The notes: generated by a model not told the origin, from the letters alone. A DNA stretch of 64,000 bases from DASZIT01 sp035948855 (GCA_035948855.1 DASZIT010000014.1:34488-98487); one strand, 5' to 3'. Shown: positions 53,062-62,379, numbered from the stretch's first letter. Made by a program: numbers and translations.

Positions 53062-54642
53062 GTGTGTGGCATTGCACTGATTGTCGGCCGGAAAGCCGAC
53101 CGGGCTTCATTCGATCGGATGATGGATTCGATCCGGCCCCGCGGGGACGTCGAGGAGACACTCTGCGAACCAGGACGGATGCTCGGCACCCAACGGCTCC
53201 GGATCGTCGACCGGGAGCACTCGGTGCAGCCCTGGGTATCGGCCGATGGTCGATGGGCGCTCTGCTACAACGGCGAGGTCTTCAACTACCGGGAATTGCG
53301 CACTGAGCTGACCGCGCTCGGGCACCAGTTGCGGAGCACCGGTGACACCGAAGTCGTGCTCGAAGCGTGGCTGGAATGGGGCGACGACGCCGTGCATCAC
53401 CTGCGCGGCGAGTTCGCCTTCGCCTTGGTGGAGCGCCCGACCGGTCAGGTCTACCTGGCTCGCGACCCGGTCGGGGTGAAGCCGCTGTACTGGTCGCACG
53501 CCGGCGATACCCTGTCCGTCGCCTCCGAGGTCAAGGCCCTGGTGGGGGCGGGCGTGCCCATTGCCGAAGTGCCTCCCGGCCACCACGGCTGGGGGACTCC
53601 CGACCGCAAGCCGGAGTTGTCCCCGTACGTGGACCTGATGAGCCTGGCCGAGGGCGAGGATCCCATCGATGACCCGGACCAGGCGTGCCGGCTGGTGCGC
53701 GAGGCCCTGGCCGACAGCATCCGAGTCAGGGTCGACACCGATCTCACCGTCGGGGTGGTCCTGTCCGGTGGCCTCGACAGCGCCCTCATCCTCCTGCATG
53801 TCCGGGAGATGCACCCCGACTGCGTGGCCTTCACCATCGGCACCCGGGACAGCGACGACCTGCGTTTCGCCCGCCGCCTGACCCAAGAGCTCGGCGTCCG
53901 CCACGAAGTCGTCGAGTTGCGCCCTGCCCACCTCCACCTCGATGACATTCGGGCGGCCATCCGCATGTCGGAGCTCACCGAATACGGCGACGTCATCAAC
54001 TCGGTGGTCACCAAGCCGCTGTACGAGCGGGTCCATCAGTGCGGCATCAAGGTCGTCCTGTCCGGGGACGGGTCGGATGAGCTCTTTGGCGGGTACGGCA
54101 TGTACAAGGACGTCGACCCCGAACTCAGCCAGCGGCTCTTTCGCCACAGCATCCGGAATTTGAGCCGCACCGAGCTGCAACGGGTGGACCGGGTCTCCAT
54201 GGGCCAGGGCGTCGAGGCCCGGGTTCCCTTTCTTGACCTGTCACTGGTGAAGTTGGCGCTCCGCATCCCGATTGACCTGAAAGTCCGTGACGGAGTCGAG
54301 AAGTGGGTGCTCCGGAATGCCTTCGACGACACCCTCCCCGAGTACGTCCGGCAGCGGCCCAAGAACCCGATGTCCCATTCCTCCGGTCTCCACGAACGGA
54401 TCCGGCTCTACCGACCGGTCTTTGCCCACCTGTACCGGTCGTTCGGGTACGACCTGGCCGAACCCATGCGACGCGACTTCTCCTACGTCCTGGAGCGCAA
54501 CCACCTCGATCTCGAACGCACCTTGGCCGGCGGGGCCATGCATGATGACTACACCGCCGGTGAGCACGCCCGGGACCTGCTCGGGGCCATCCGCTGGAAC
54601 GTCACCTCGGCGGCCAGACGGCTGACCGGTTCGAAGCCCTAG
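53062..54642 (+). CDS. asnB: Asparagine synthase (glutamine-hydrolysing), AsnB type
   Basis: It transfers the amide from glutamine to a carboxylate, using ATP. It has 526 residues from GTG 53062, so that Met removal exposes C2 (MCGIALIVGRK), the N-terminal nucleophile. The glutaminase domain continues with CYNGEVFNYRELRTEL and ARDPVGVKPLYWS. The synthetase domain has the PPi loop VVLSGGLDSAL and VLSGDGSDELFGGYGMY. Asparagine is the default product. In mycobacteria a related enzyme amidates diaminopimelate in peptidoglycan; the M15-like gene just upstream makes that worth testing. The length is that of bacterial AsnB, with a slightly longer C-terminus. Confidence 0.92.
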   Translation: MCGIALIVGRKADRASFDRMMDSIRPRGDVEETLCEPGRMLGTQRLRIVDREHSVQPWVSADGRWALCYNGEVFNYRELRTELTALGHQLRSTGDTEVVLEAWLEWGDDAVHHLRGEFAFALVERPTGQVYLARDPVGVKPLYWSHAGDTLSVASEVKALVGAGVPIAEVPPGHHGWGTPDRKPELSPYVDLMSLAEGEDPIDDPDQACRLVREALADSIRVRVDTDLTVGVVLSGGLDSALILLHVREMHPDCVAFTIGTRDSDDLRFARRLTQELGVRHEVVELRPAHLHLDDIRAAIRMSELTEYGDVINSVVTKPLYERVHQCGIKVVLSGDGSDELFGGYGMYKDVDPELSQRLFRHSIRNLSRTELQRVDRVSMGQGVEARVPFLDLSLVKLALRIPIDLKVRDGVEKWVLRNAFDDTLPEYVRQRPKNPMSHSSGLHERIRLYRPVFAHLYRSFGYDLAEPMRRDFSYVLERNHLDLERTLAGGAMHDDYTAGEHARDLLGAIRWNVTSAARRLTGSKP

Positions 54643-54671
54643 ACCCATCGCCGCGCCTTTCGGGCGGAAAC

Positions 54672-57662
54672 TCAGCACTTCTTGGACGCCGACGGTCCGC
54701 GAACCTTGAGCAGCCGCCCGATGACCGGGACCTCGGTGACGGCCTCGGCCCGGGCCATGGCCAGACTGGTCCGGGCGATATGGACAAACGGTCCAGTCAC
54801 CGCGTAGCGAGGGTTCCAACGGGGTTCGTACTTCTTGTTGAACTTCCACAGCGACTCGATCTGCATGGTGTCGCTGAATCGATGGAGGACGTTGCGTTCG
54901 AGCGAGGTCCAGGCGCCGCCGGTCGTCTCGCCGGCGACAATCGCCCGCATGGTGGCAAAGTTGAGACCCAGCCCCCGCAGGCTCCGCTCGGCCATCCACT
55001 GGATGGTTTCGAGGATGACGAAGTCGGTGAGCCCGCTGGGTACGTCATCTCGGCTGGTTCGTCGCATCAGATCGAGGGAATAGCCGTTGACTTGGGGTGC
55101 CGGGACATACTGGTTGAAGGCCAGCGGCATGTCGTCGGCGTCGAGACATACCGCCAGCAGCAAGCCGCGATCGCGGGGATCGAAGATCCGGCTCAGCGTC
55201 ATCGAATAGCCGCGCTCGGCTTCCCCCTGACGGGTTTCCGTCATCAGGGTGAGCAGCTGGCTCTTCAATTCCGGCCCCACCTCGCCCGGGTCGTGGACTT
55301 CCACCCGGAATCCCGACTTCTTCATGCGGTTGTAGGCGCCCCGGAGGGACTTCATCGACTTGCCCTGGAGGGAGAAGGTGATGCAGTCGACCACCGCCTC
55401 GTCGCCCAGGTAGTGGTCGACCAGGCCGGAGGCCCGATAGATGGGCAGCCAGACCTCCGACGCGGCCAGCACCGCCGGTGCCCAGCTGTTGGCCTGGGCC
55501 ATGTTCATGACGTCCGACCACACCGACACCCGTTGGTCCACCGGTCCGATGGGGTCGGGGGACACCAGCATCACCCCGTTGATCACCGAGTAGGCCACCA
55601 GCGAGGAGCCGCTGAAGAACCAGGACTTGTCATCCCGCAGGGCGAAGTAGTCCAGGGTGTCCCCCCCATGGGTCTCGATGATCGAGAGGGCGCGATCGAA
55701 GGCCTCGGCGCGGGCCGCACCCGTCCGACGGTGCTCGCGCCCGGGGATGGTCACCAACAGGGCCAGGACGATGACCCCGAGAAGCCCCAGCGCGGTCGCA
55801 TCCAGCCCAAGCCGCTGCTGGTGCTCGAAGAGGGCATCCAGAATCGCCAGGGTGGCCAGGATGCCGAGTCCCAGCGTGATCCCCCATCGGGCCACCCGGC
55901 TCACCCCCACCGGACTGACCCGGAAGTGGGTGTACTCGAGCAGGAGCCAGAAGGCGATGACAAATGCGACGGTGGTGCCGCCGACGCCGAGGCCGTTCAC
56001 CAACCGGGCGACGATGTCGGCGGCCAGCACAAACAGGGCGACGGCCCACGCGGCTCGGTAGCCGTGTCTGATCCCCCGGGACAGTCCGATGAGGGCCAGC
56101 CCGCCGACGATGGCGGTCATCCCGTCCAGGGGCCCGATGCCGAACGGCAACCACTTATTGACCGGGATGGTCGAGCGCACGTCGAAGAGCAGGGCAAAGA
56201 CGATGTTGATCAGACCGGCGACCAGCAGAATGGCGGCCGCCAGCTGGCGCACCTCCCGGGAGCGTGTCCAGTGGCTGAGCGCTTTGGCTTCGTTGGTCCA
56301 GGTCGGGCCGTTGGGCAGTGACGCCACCATCTGGGTGGTGCTCTGGCCCTGGCGGGCATGGGTCATGGCCAATCGTTCGAGCAGGACCTGATCCCGGGTC
56401 GGGGTTTCCCGCAGATACAGCCTTACAATCAGCACGTCCCCGGCCAGCATCTCGACGTAGGAGAAACGTCGAGCGGTGACATAGGGCTTGGGCAAGCGCC
56501 ACCGGGCCGGGTGGGCGACGGTCGACTCGGTCCCACTCCCGGTGTTGGCATAGAAGCCGTTGCCCACCACCGAGAGCTCGGGCTGATGGGTGTGGCCGCT
56601 GATCATGCCGGCATAGCCCTCCGCCACCAGTCGGGAGGCCTCGGCCCGGGGGGGCGCATTGTGGGTCACCGGATCGGCCCGCTCGTTGAGGGTTCCCTCC
56701 CGCAGGGCCTTGTTCACCCGGAACATGGTGGCCAACGCGGCCACCACCGCCACCACCATGATCAGCAGGACCAGGAGCCCGAAGGCGATCAACCAGTGCT
56801 GGCTGTGGTGTTTGAGGAGCGTCCCGAAGCCGGGGACGAAGGTCAGGAACCGGAGCAGGAGGGCGGCGACAAACGGGATGGTGAGGAGCCAGAACTTGCC
56901 GATGACCTTGCGGTAGAAGAGGCGCGAACTGACGAACCCGGCCGGCTCGCCGTCGAGCCACTGCACCCCGTCGAACAGCGAACCCGGGTGCTGGCGGGCG
57001 GCCAGCTGCGGGAGCACGTCGCGCACGATGTGGTGGCCGAAGGGGGTGTCGACCGGCGAGCGCGGGTCGTCGAAGGCGTTGTAGGGATCGGCCTGGTTCC
57101 CGTGGACGATATGGACCCGCTGGACACCCTCGGCGGTGGTGATGACCAGATCACAGGCGAAGGCGATGCCGGACAGGCCCAACCGCTCCCTCAGGGTCGC
57201 CACCGCCTCACCGTCCCAGGCCAGCTGGCCGTCGTGGTTGCCGGACAGGACGATGAACTGGTGGTCGGGTTGCTCGGTGAACGCCGAGAGGGCGGCGGCC
57301 AATAGGGGGTGGGCATCGAGGATGGCACCGACATCGGGGGAGGCGGCCAGCATCTCGAAGCCGTCACCGGCGATGACGAACGCGCCCGGACCCGTCCATC
57401 CGTTCAGCAATTCCGCCAGCTCGTCGGCCACGATGCGGCTGGCGTCGGTCGGGACGGCGGCGAGATGGAGATCACTGACCACCACCGCCCGCCCGCCCAG
57501 GGGGACGCCCGCCTCGACGAGGTCGGGCATATAGAACTCGGTGGGGATCTCCGACGGCGCACCGTTGGCCGAGGTGCCATTCGGGACCCGGTGCCGAGTC
57601 GAGTAGGTGTCGGCGCGGTGGCCGGTGGCGATGGTTCCGGGCTCGGTGACGACGTCAGTCAT
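54672..57662 (-). CDS. Fusion: metallophosphoesterase, membrane segment, MprF-type aminoacyl-phosphatidylglycerol synthase domain
   Basis: 996 residues from ATG 57662, which overlaps lysS by ATGA. Residues 55-365: calcineurin-like phosphoesterase with VVSDLHL (D64, H66), AGDGFE (99-104), GNHDGQ (141-146), VHGNQADP and GHTH (356-359). Two transmembrane helices (about 258-278 and 289-312) are inserted inside this domain. Residues 472-640 hold six helices, a short version of the MprF membrane part. Residues 650-960 are a DUF2156-type aminoacyl transferase domain (LDYFALRDDKSWFFSGSSLVAYSVINGVMLVSPDPIGP in pieces, FNKKYEPRWNPRY at the end). In mycobacterial LysX the transferase is fused to lysyl-tRNA synthetase; here lysS is separate but coupled. 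It probably lysinylates phosphatidylglycerol; the phosphoesterase substrate is unknown. Confidence 0.85.
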   Translation of the reverse strand: MTDVVTEPGTIATGHRADTYSTRHRVPNGTSANGAPSEIPTEFYMPDLVEAGVPLGGRAVVVSDLHLAAVPTDASRIVADELAELLNGWTGPGAFVIAGDGFEMLAASPDVGAILDAHPLLAAALSAFTEQPDHQFIVLSGNHDGQLAWDGEAVATLRERLGLSGIAFACDLVITTAEGVQRVHIVHGNQADPYNAFDDPRSPVDTPFGHHIVRDVLPQLAARQHPGSLFDGVQWLDGEPAGFVSSRLFYRKVIGKFWLLTIPFVAALLLRFLTFVPGFGTLLKHHSQHWLIAFGLLVLLIMVVAVVAALATMFRVNKALREGTLNERADPVTHNAPPRAEASRLVAEGYAGMISGHTHQPELSVVGNGFYANTGSGTESTVAHPARWRLPKPYVTARRFSYVEMLAGDVLIVRLYLRETPTRDQVLLERLAMTHARQGQSTTQMVASLPNGPTWTNEAKALSHWTRSREVRQLAAAILLVAGLINIVFALLFDVRSTIPVNKWLPFGIGPLDGMTAIVGGLALIGLSRGIRHGYRAAWAVALFVLAADIVARLVNGLGVGGTTVAFVIAFWLLLEYTHFRVSPVGVSRVARWGITLGLGILATLAILDALFEHQQRLGLDATALGLLGVIVLALLVTIPGREHRRTGAARAEAFDRALSIIETHGGDTLDYFALRDDKSWFFSGSSLVAYSVINGVMLVSPDPIGPVDQRVSVWSDVMNMAQANSWAPAVLAASEVWLPIYRASGLVDHYLGDEAVVDCITFSLQGKSMKSLRGAYNRMKKSGFRVEVHDPGEVGPELKSQLLTLMTETRQGEAERGYSMTLSRIFDPRDRGLLLAVCLDADDMPLAFNQYVPAPQVNGYSLDLMRRTSRDDVPSGLTDFVILETIQWMAERSLRGLGLNFATMRAIVAGETTGGAWTSLERNVLHRFSDTMQIESLWKFNKKYEPRWNPRYAVTGPFVHIARTSLAMARAEAVTEVPVIGRLLKVRGPSASKKC

Positions 57663-59179
57663 CCCGATGACTCGGGTCTGAGCATGGGAAAGAGGATGAC
57701 GTCGCGGATGGCATCCACCTCGGCCAGCAACATCACCAGCCGGTCGACCCCGATCCCGATGCCGGAGGTGGGGGGGAGCCCGTATTCGAGCGCCCGCACG
57801 AAGGCCTGGTCGGCGGGGTGGGCCTCGAGGTCCCCCTTGGCGGCGGCGGCCGCCTCGCCCCGGAATCGGGCGTCTTGTTCCTCGGGGATATTGAGCTCGC
57901 TGTAACCGTTGGCGTACTCCTTGGCGTCGACCACCAACTCGAAACGGTCGGTCATGGTCTCGTCGGTGAGTTGGTGCCGGGCCAGCGGGGACACCTCCAC
58001 CGGGAAGTAGCGGACGAAGACCGGCCCGAGCAGGCTGGGCAGCAGCAATTTGTCGTAGATCTCGAAGATGAGCTTGCCCGATCCCCAGGCGTCCTCGTAC
58101 TCGACCCCGAGTTGGCGGCAGGCGGCCCGGACGTCGTCGACCGGATCGGAAGGATGGAGGCGGCGCCCGGCCACCTCCTCGATCAACGTCAACAGATCCT
58201 GACGGGGCCAGGGCGGCGTCAGGTCGATGTCTCCTCCCGCGGTCTTGAAGGTCATCCGGCCGGTCGCGACCCGGGCGGCGGCCACCACCAGGCGTTCGGT
58301 CAGGTCCATCCCGTCGTTGAAGTCCCCGAAGGCCCGGTAGGCCTCGAGCGCGGTGAACTCCGGGCTGTGCCGGGTGTCGACCCCCTCGTTGCGGAAGTTG
58401 CGGGCGATCTCGAAGACCCGCTCGAATCCGCCGATCACCAACCGCTTGAGATAGAGCTCCGGGGCGATGCGGAGGCTGAGGTCGATGTCGAGGGCATTGG
58501 CGTGGGTGAAGAACGGGCGGGCGATGGCCCCGCCGGCTTGGGGTTGGAGGATGGGCGTCTCGACCTCGAGGTAGTCCTCCGCCACCAACTCGGCGCGCAT
58601 GGCCGCCACCGCCTTGAACCGGATCCCGAACACCCGGCGGGTGTCCTCGTTGGCCAACAGGTCGACCTCGCGTTGCCGGTACCGCATCTCCGCCTCGCTG
58701 AGCCCGTGCCACTTGTCCGGCAGGGGCCGGAGGGCCTTGGCCAGCAGTTGCAGGTCGGTGAGCTCCACCGACAGCTCGCCCCGCCGGCTCACGATCACCT
58801 CGCCGGTCGCCCCCACCCAGTCTCCGAGGTCAGACTTGTCGAGCACCACGGCCGCCGACTCGGAGAGATTGCTGACCGGGACCAGCAGCTGAATGGCTCC
58901 GGAAACGTCCTGCATAGTGATGAAGACCAACTTCCCATGCCCTCGCACGCTGCCGATCCTCCCGGCCACCCGCACGACTTCGCCGGTCCGGGCATCGGCG
59001 GGCAGGTCGCCGTACCGCTCGCGCAACTCGGCGGTGGTGTGGGTACGGTCGAACCGGGACGGATACGGATCGATGCCCTGGTCCCGGAGGTAGTCGCGCT
59101 TCGAACGGCGCTCGGCGGACAGCGCATCGACCGACCGCTGGGAACCGGCCTCGGCTTCCGGATTCACCACGTCGGTCAC
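57659..59179 (-). CDS. lysS: Lysyl-tRNA synthetase (class II)
   Basis: It charges tRNA-Lys with lysine. It has 506 residues from GTG 59179, with AAAGGGGAAA as ribosome site; an in-frame ATG at 59260 reads antisense-like sequence and is rejected. An OB-fold anticodon domain comes first (VVRVAGRIGSVRGHGKLVFITMQDVSG in segments). Then come class II motif 1 (YLEVETPILQ), motif 2 (RVFEIARNFRNEGVDTRHSPEFT) and motif 3 (GIGIGVDRLVMLL). All catalytic motifs are intact, so it is a housekeeping enzyme as well as a possible supplier of Lys-tRNA to the transferase encoded next, whose start overlaps its stop. Confidence 0.96.
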   Translation of the reverse strand: MTDVVNPEAEAGSQRSVDALSAERRSKRDYLRDQGIDPYPSRFDRTHTTAELRERYGDLPADARTGEVVRVAGRIGSVRGHGKLVFITMQDVSGAIQLLVPVSNLSESAAVVLDKSDLGDWVGATGEVIVSRRGELSVELTDLQLLAKALRPLPDKWHGLSEAEMRYRQREVDLLANEDTRRVFGIRFKAVAAMRAELVAEDYLEVETPILQPQAGGAIARPFFTHANALDIDLSLRIAPELYLKRLVIGGFERVFEIARNFRNEGVDTRHSPEFTALEAYRAFGDFNDGMDLTERLVVAAARVATGRMTFKTAGGDIDLTPPWPRQDLLTLIEEVAGRRLHPSDPVDDVRAACRQLGVEYEDAWGSGKLIFEIYDKLLLPSLLGPVFVRYFPVEVSPLARHQLTDETMTDRFELVVDAKEYANGYSELNIPEEQDARFRGEAAAAAKGDLEAHPADQAFVRALEYGLPPTSGIGIGVDRLVMLLAEVDAIRDVILFPMLRPESSG

Positions 59180-59262
59180 AATTTCCCCTTTGGTCGGAAT
59201 CCCCCATTGCCCCGTTTGGCCAGGAATTCTACGCCCGCAACCGGCGGCGCGATGATGCAACT

Positions 59263-59811
59263 ATGACATGGGACGGTGAGAGCTACCAACGGCGGTTCGA
59301 CACGCTCGCCACCTCCGGGGCGGCCGTGCACGGGGAAGCCGACTTCGTGACCAGCCTCGATCCGGACACCGTGCTGGATGCTGGATGCGGCACCGGCCGG
59401 GTGGCGAGGGAGCTGGCCGGCCGCGGCATCGAGGTAGTCGGAGCCGACACCGACCCATCGATGATCGCCACCGCCCGCCGGCTCGGCCCCGATCTCACCT
59501 GGGTGGAGGCCGACATGGCCGGACTCGACCTCGGCCGGGTGTTCGACGTGGTGGTGATGGCCGGCAACGTGCCGCTGTTCACCCCGCCCGGCACCCAGGC
59601 CGCCCTGGTCAGCGGGTGCGTCCGTCACCTCCGGCCGGGTGGCGCCCTGGTCGCCGGGTTTCAACTGGACGGGCGGTACTCGACGGCAGACTACGACGGC
59701 CACTGCCAGGATGTGGGACTCGAACTCGAGGAGCGGTGGGCCACCTGGGACCGGCTGCCATTCCCTGGGGCCGGCGGCTACGCGGTCTCGGTCCATCGGG
59801 CCCGGACCTGA
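59263..59811 (+). CDS. Small class I SAM-dependent methyltransferase
   Basis: A 182-residue single-domain methyltransferase. Motif I is TVLDAGCGTGRVARELAGRG, the acidic residue after strand 2 is in EVVGADTDPSMIATAR, and motif II/III are FDVVVMAGNVPLF and VRHLRPGGALVAGF. No partner domain gives the substrate; small molecules or quinone-like precursors are usual for such compact proteins. Divergent from lysS across 83 bases and convergent with the monooxygenase. Confidence 0.87.
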   Translation: MTWDGESYQRRFDTLATSGAAVHGEADFVTSLDPDTVLDAGCGTGRVARELAGRGIEVVGADTDPSMIATARRLGPDLTWVEADMAGLDLGRVFDVVVMAGNVPLFTPPGTQAALVSGCVRHLRPGGALVAGFQLDGRYSTADYDGHCQDVGLELEERWATWDRLPFPGAGGYAVSVHRART

Positions 59812-59823
59812 CGGCCAGCCCGT

Positions 59824-61185
59824 CTAGCCGTCCACCAGCCGCTGGAACTCCTCGTCCCGCACCCCGGCGGCCTGATTGTCGGCCAGGGCGTCGAGCCACT
59901 GCTGGGCGGGCTCACTCTTCATGGCGTCGACCATCTGCTTGGGGATGGCCCGCATCACATAGTCGGGCGGCATCGACGGGTGGTCGGGGTTCCGTCGGGC
60001 CAGCGCCGCCTCGATGATCGGCTCCCACTTGGCCGCCTTGTCCCGGCTGGCGGTCTCGTCCCGTTCGACGAACTCCGGCAGGACCTCGGTCCCGAACAAC
60101 TCGATGGACTCCATGATGTGCTCGTGCCGGTTCCGGCCCGCCTGCATCACGAAGATGAGCTGGTCGACCCCGGCCGCCTCATAGCGCCGGAGGAATTCCC
60201 GCAGCTGGTCGGGCGTGCCGGTCGCGCCCCGCAGTCCCTTGGCGTCCCCCGAGGCAATCTGGGCCCCCAGCGTCTGCTGCCGCCCGGCCAGCGCCGCCTC
60301 CGGCGAGTAACCCATCTTCCCCCGGCGTTGCTGGAACTCCTCCCACACATTGGTGGAGGCGGGGACATGGTCCCCGAAGACATAGAAGTGGGCGAGCGAG
60401 TAGCCGAAGAAATTGGCGCCTTCGAGGCCCCGGGCGATGGCCACCTCCTCGTCCTCGGCGCACATCATCGGGGTGACACACGCCACCTGCGGGTTGACGG
60501 ACAATCCGACCGGGATGCACTTCTCCGCCAACACCGCCTCGTAGTCCTCGACCCATTTCTTGGCGTCCTCGGGTTCGATGAAGGCGAAGCTGAGGGCCCC
60601 GATCCCCTTCTCGGCCGCCAGCAGAATGGTGTCGCGACGGCTGCAGGCCACCCACAACGGGGGATGGGGCTGTTGGACCGGTTTGGGTACGACGTTGCGG
60701 GGTGGCATCTGGACGAACCGCCCGTCCACCCCGCCGAAGGGAGTCTCGGTCATGCACCGGATGGCCACCTCCAGCCCCTCGAGCCACGCCTCCCGCTTGA
60801 TGGCCGGATCGATGCCGAAGCCGCGGAGCTCGGCCTCCGACGACGACTCGCCCGACCCGAACTCCACCCGACCGTTCGACACCAGGTCGAGCATGGCGAT
60901 CCGTTCGGCGATCCGGGCCGGATGGTTGTAGGCCGGCGCGGTCTGCACGATCCCGTGCCCGATGCGCATCCGCTGGGTCCGTTGGCTGGCGGCCGCCAGG
61001 AATACCTCGGGCGCGCTGGAGTGCGAGTACTCCTCCAAGAAGTGGTGCTCGACTTCCCACAGGTACTGGATGCCCAACCGGTCGGCCAGCTCGATCTGAT
61101 CCAGGGCGTCGTTGATGAGTTGCTGTTCGCTGTCCGGGTGCCAGGGGCGGGGAAGCTGGTGCTCGTAGAAGATCCCGAACTTCAT
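59824..61185 (-). CDS. LLM-class flavin-dependent oxidoreductase (luciferase-like monooxygenase)
   Basis: A TIM-barrel flavin monooxygenase using FMNH2 or F420 with an unknown substrate, 453 residues. Typical features: MKFGIFYEHQLPRPW, ADRLGIQYLWEVEHHFLEEYSHSSAPEVFLA in pieces, RMRIGHGIVQTAPAYNHPARIAERIAMLD, NGRVEFGSGES and PHPPLWVACSRRDT. The C-terminal 80 residues are longer than the bare barrel. It starts 10 bases after the ferritin-like gene, so the two are an operon under the palindrome at 62344. The pairing suggests a shared oxidation pathway of an organic compound. Confidence 0.9.
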   Translation of the reverse strand: MKFGIFYEHQLPRPWHPDSEQQLINDALDQIELADRLGIQYLWEVEHHFLEEYSHSSAPEVFLAAASQRTQRMRIGHGIVQTAPAYNHPARIAERIAMLDLVSNGRVEFGSGESSSEAELRGFGIDPAIKREAWLEGLEVAIRCMTETPFGGVDGRFVQMPPRNVVPKPVQQPHPPLWVACSRRDTILLAAEKGIGALSFAFIEPEDAKKWVEDYEAVLAEKCIPVGLSVNPQVACVTPMMCAEDEEVAIARGLEGANFFGYSLAHFYVFGDHVPASTNVWEEFQQRRGKMGYSPEAALAGRQQTLGAQIASGDAKGLRGATGTPDQLREFLRRYEAAGVDQLIFVMQAGRNRHEHIMESIELFGTEVLPEFVERDETASRDKAAKWEPIIEAALARRNPDHPSMPPDYVMRAIPKQMVDAMKSEPAQQWLDALADNQAAGVRDEEFQRLVDG

Positions 61186-61195
61186 GACGGCTCGA

Positions 61196-62314
61196 TCAAC
61201 CGAGGAGGGCTCGGCTGGCGGTGTCGACCATGGTGCCGTCCTCGAGCCGGGTGACGGTGCCGAGGCCGAGCATCTCCTCGATCAGGTCGGCACCGTCGGA
61301 TCGGCCGTCCACCGCCTCTTCGATCTCCTGCATGAAGAACTGCAAATTCTCCTGGCGGCGAAGGAGCAGCGAGTTCTCCAGCGCCCGGTCCCACAGCTTC
61401 TCGATCATGGCCGCCCCGTCGTAGGTGCGACCGCTCTCCCCGACCCAGGTGCGGTCCCGCATTTCCGAGAGGGCGGTGCGGAGCCAGGCCACGTGGGGCG
61501 TCTCGTCGGCCCGGATGTACGACACCAGGGTGGCCGCGGCGCCGTCGCCGGCCACCAGCTCGGTGTCGCTCAGCACCGCCTCCGCCCATTTGAAGCCGTG
61601 AAAGGCGGAGATCTCGATCAGCAGCAGGCTGATCATCCGGCCCACCACCACTTCCAAGGTGAAGTCGATATCGGCCGGGAGCGCCCGACCGGCGATGGCC
61701 GCCCGTTGCATCCGGTTGACCTCCTCGGCGGATTTCGGTCGGGCATCGATGCCCATACGCGCCAACATCCGGGCGGTGTGATCCTCGGTGGCGGGATTCT
61801 CGAAGGCGATGTCCCGGGCGGCAAACCACATCCGGTCATGGCCGGCCTGGTCCCCGAAGCCCGACTCGTCGCGGGCATGGGCTTCGAACAGCCCGCCGTC
61901 GATATGGGCAATCGCGGTTCCGGTGATCTCTTCGTCGAAGCAGCCGGCGAAGTCCGGCGTCGGGAGCATCCGTAGCATGCCCCCGAAACCCTCCACCGTC
62001 CCGATCCGGGTGAGCGAGGTGATGGTCGGTTCGACGACCCCGCGGCGTAACAGCAACTTCGACTGGTCGACGTTGGGAAAGCTCTCCGGCCAGGTCTCGA
62101 GCGGGACGTCGAGGATCGGAGTCGCGAACTGGGCCATCCGCTGTTCCTCCCAGGCATGGATGGCCGGCCACCGGTTCTTGGTCCGGGGGGACACATAGTG
62201 GCCGTCCTCGTCGAATCCGCCGTGACAGCGCACCTGGTTGACGATCAACGGTTCCGCGATCGGGTGCTCCGCCAACAACTCGCTTTCGCTGAACTCGGTT
62301 TGCAACGTCGTCAT
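61196..62314 (-). CDS. Predicted ferritin-like diiron protein
   Basis: A 372-residue protein from ATG 62314 (AAGGGGGA upstream). I know of no named family. The sequence is mostly helical, with acidic/His motifs spaced like diiron helices: EITGTAIAHIDGGLFEAHARDE (split E/H pattern around 128-150), LLIEISAFHGFKWAEAV (E234, H239, E245) and RADETPHVAWLR (E271xxH274). ExxH in a helix is typical of ferritin-like oxidases and reductases. A long N-terminal arm (about 90 residues) with CHGGFDEDGHYVSPRTK precedes this. Together with the downstream monooxygenase it may oxidise an organic substrate; a simple iron-storage role is unlikely given the length. Confidence 0.6.
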   Translation of the reverse strand: MTTLQTEFSESELLAEHPIAEPLIVNQVRCHGGFDEDGHYVSPRTKNRWPAIHAWEEQRMAQFATPILDVPLETWPESFPNVDQSKLLLRRGVVEPTITSLTRIGTVEGFGGMLRMLPTPDFAGCFDEEITGTAIAHIDGGLFEAHARDESGFGDQAGHDRMWFAARDIAFENPATEDHTARMLARMGIDARPKSAEEVNRMQRAAIAGRALPADIDFTLEVVVGRMISLLLIEISAFHGFKWAEAVLSDTELVAGDGAAATLVSYIRADETPHVAWLRTALSEMRDRTWVGESGRTYDGAAMIEKLWDRALENSLLLRRQENLQFFMQEIEEAVDGRSDGADLIEEMLGLGTVTRLEDGTMVDTASRALLG

Positions 62315-62343
62315 GGAGGTCCCCCTTGAGCGGCAACGCCGTG

Positions 62344-62379
62344 TGGCTAAGTGTATACACATGCGTATACACTTAGCCA
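62344..62379. promoter_or_regulatory. 36-base palindromic operator between ferritin-like gene and TetR regulator
   Basis: TGGCTAAGTGTATAC (62344-62358) and GTATACACTTAGCCA (62365-62379) are perfect 15-base inverted arms around ACATGC. The site sits 30 bases from the ferritin-like start and 18 bases before the regulator start, and its TATAC parts can serve as -10 elements for both genes. It is the expected binding site of the adjacent TetR protein, which would shut off both promoters. Confidence 0.8.

Noticed and set aside
57663..58712. Frame extending the phosphoesterase-MprF fusion 350 codons upstream
   Set aside because: That part is a Pro/Arg/Gly-rich shadow of lysS; the ATG at 57662 overlapping the lysS stop is the sensible start.
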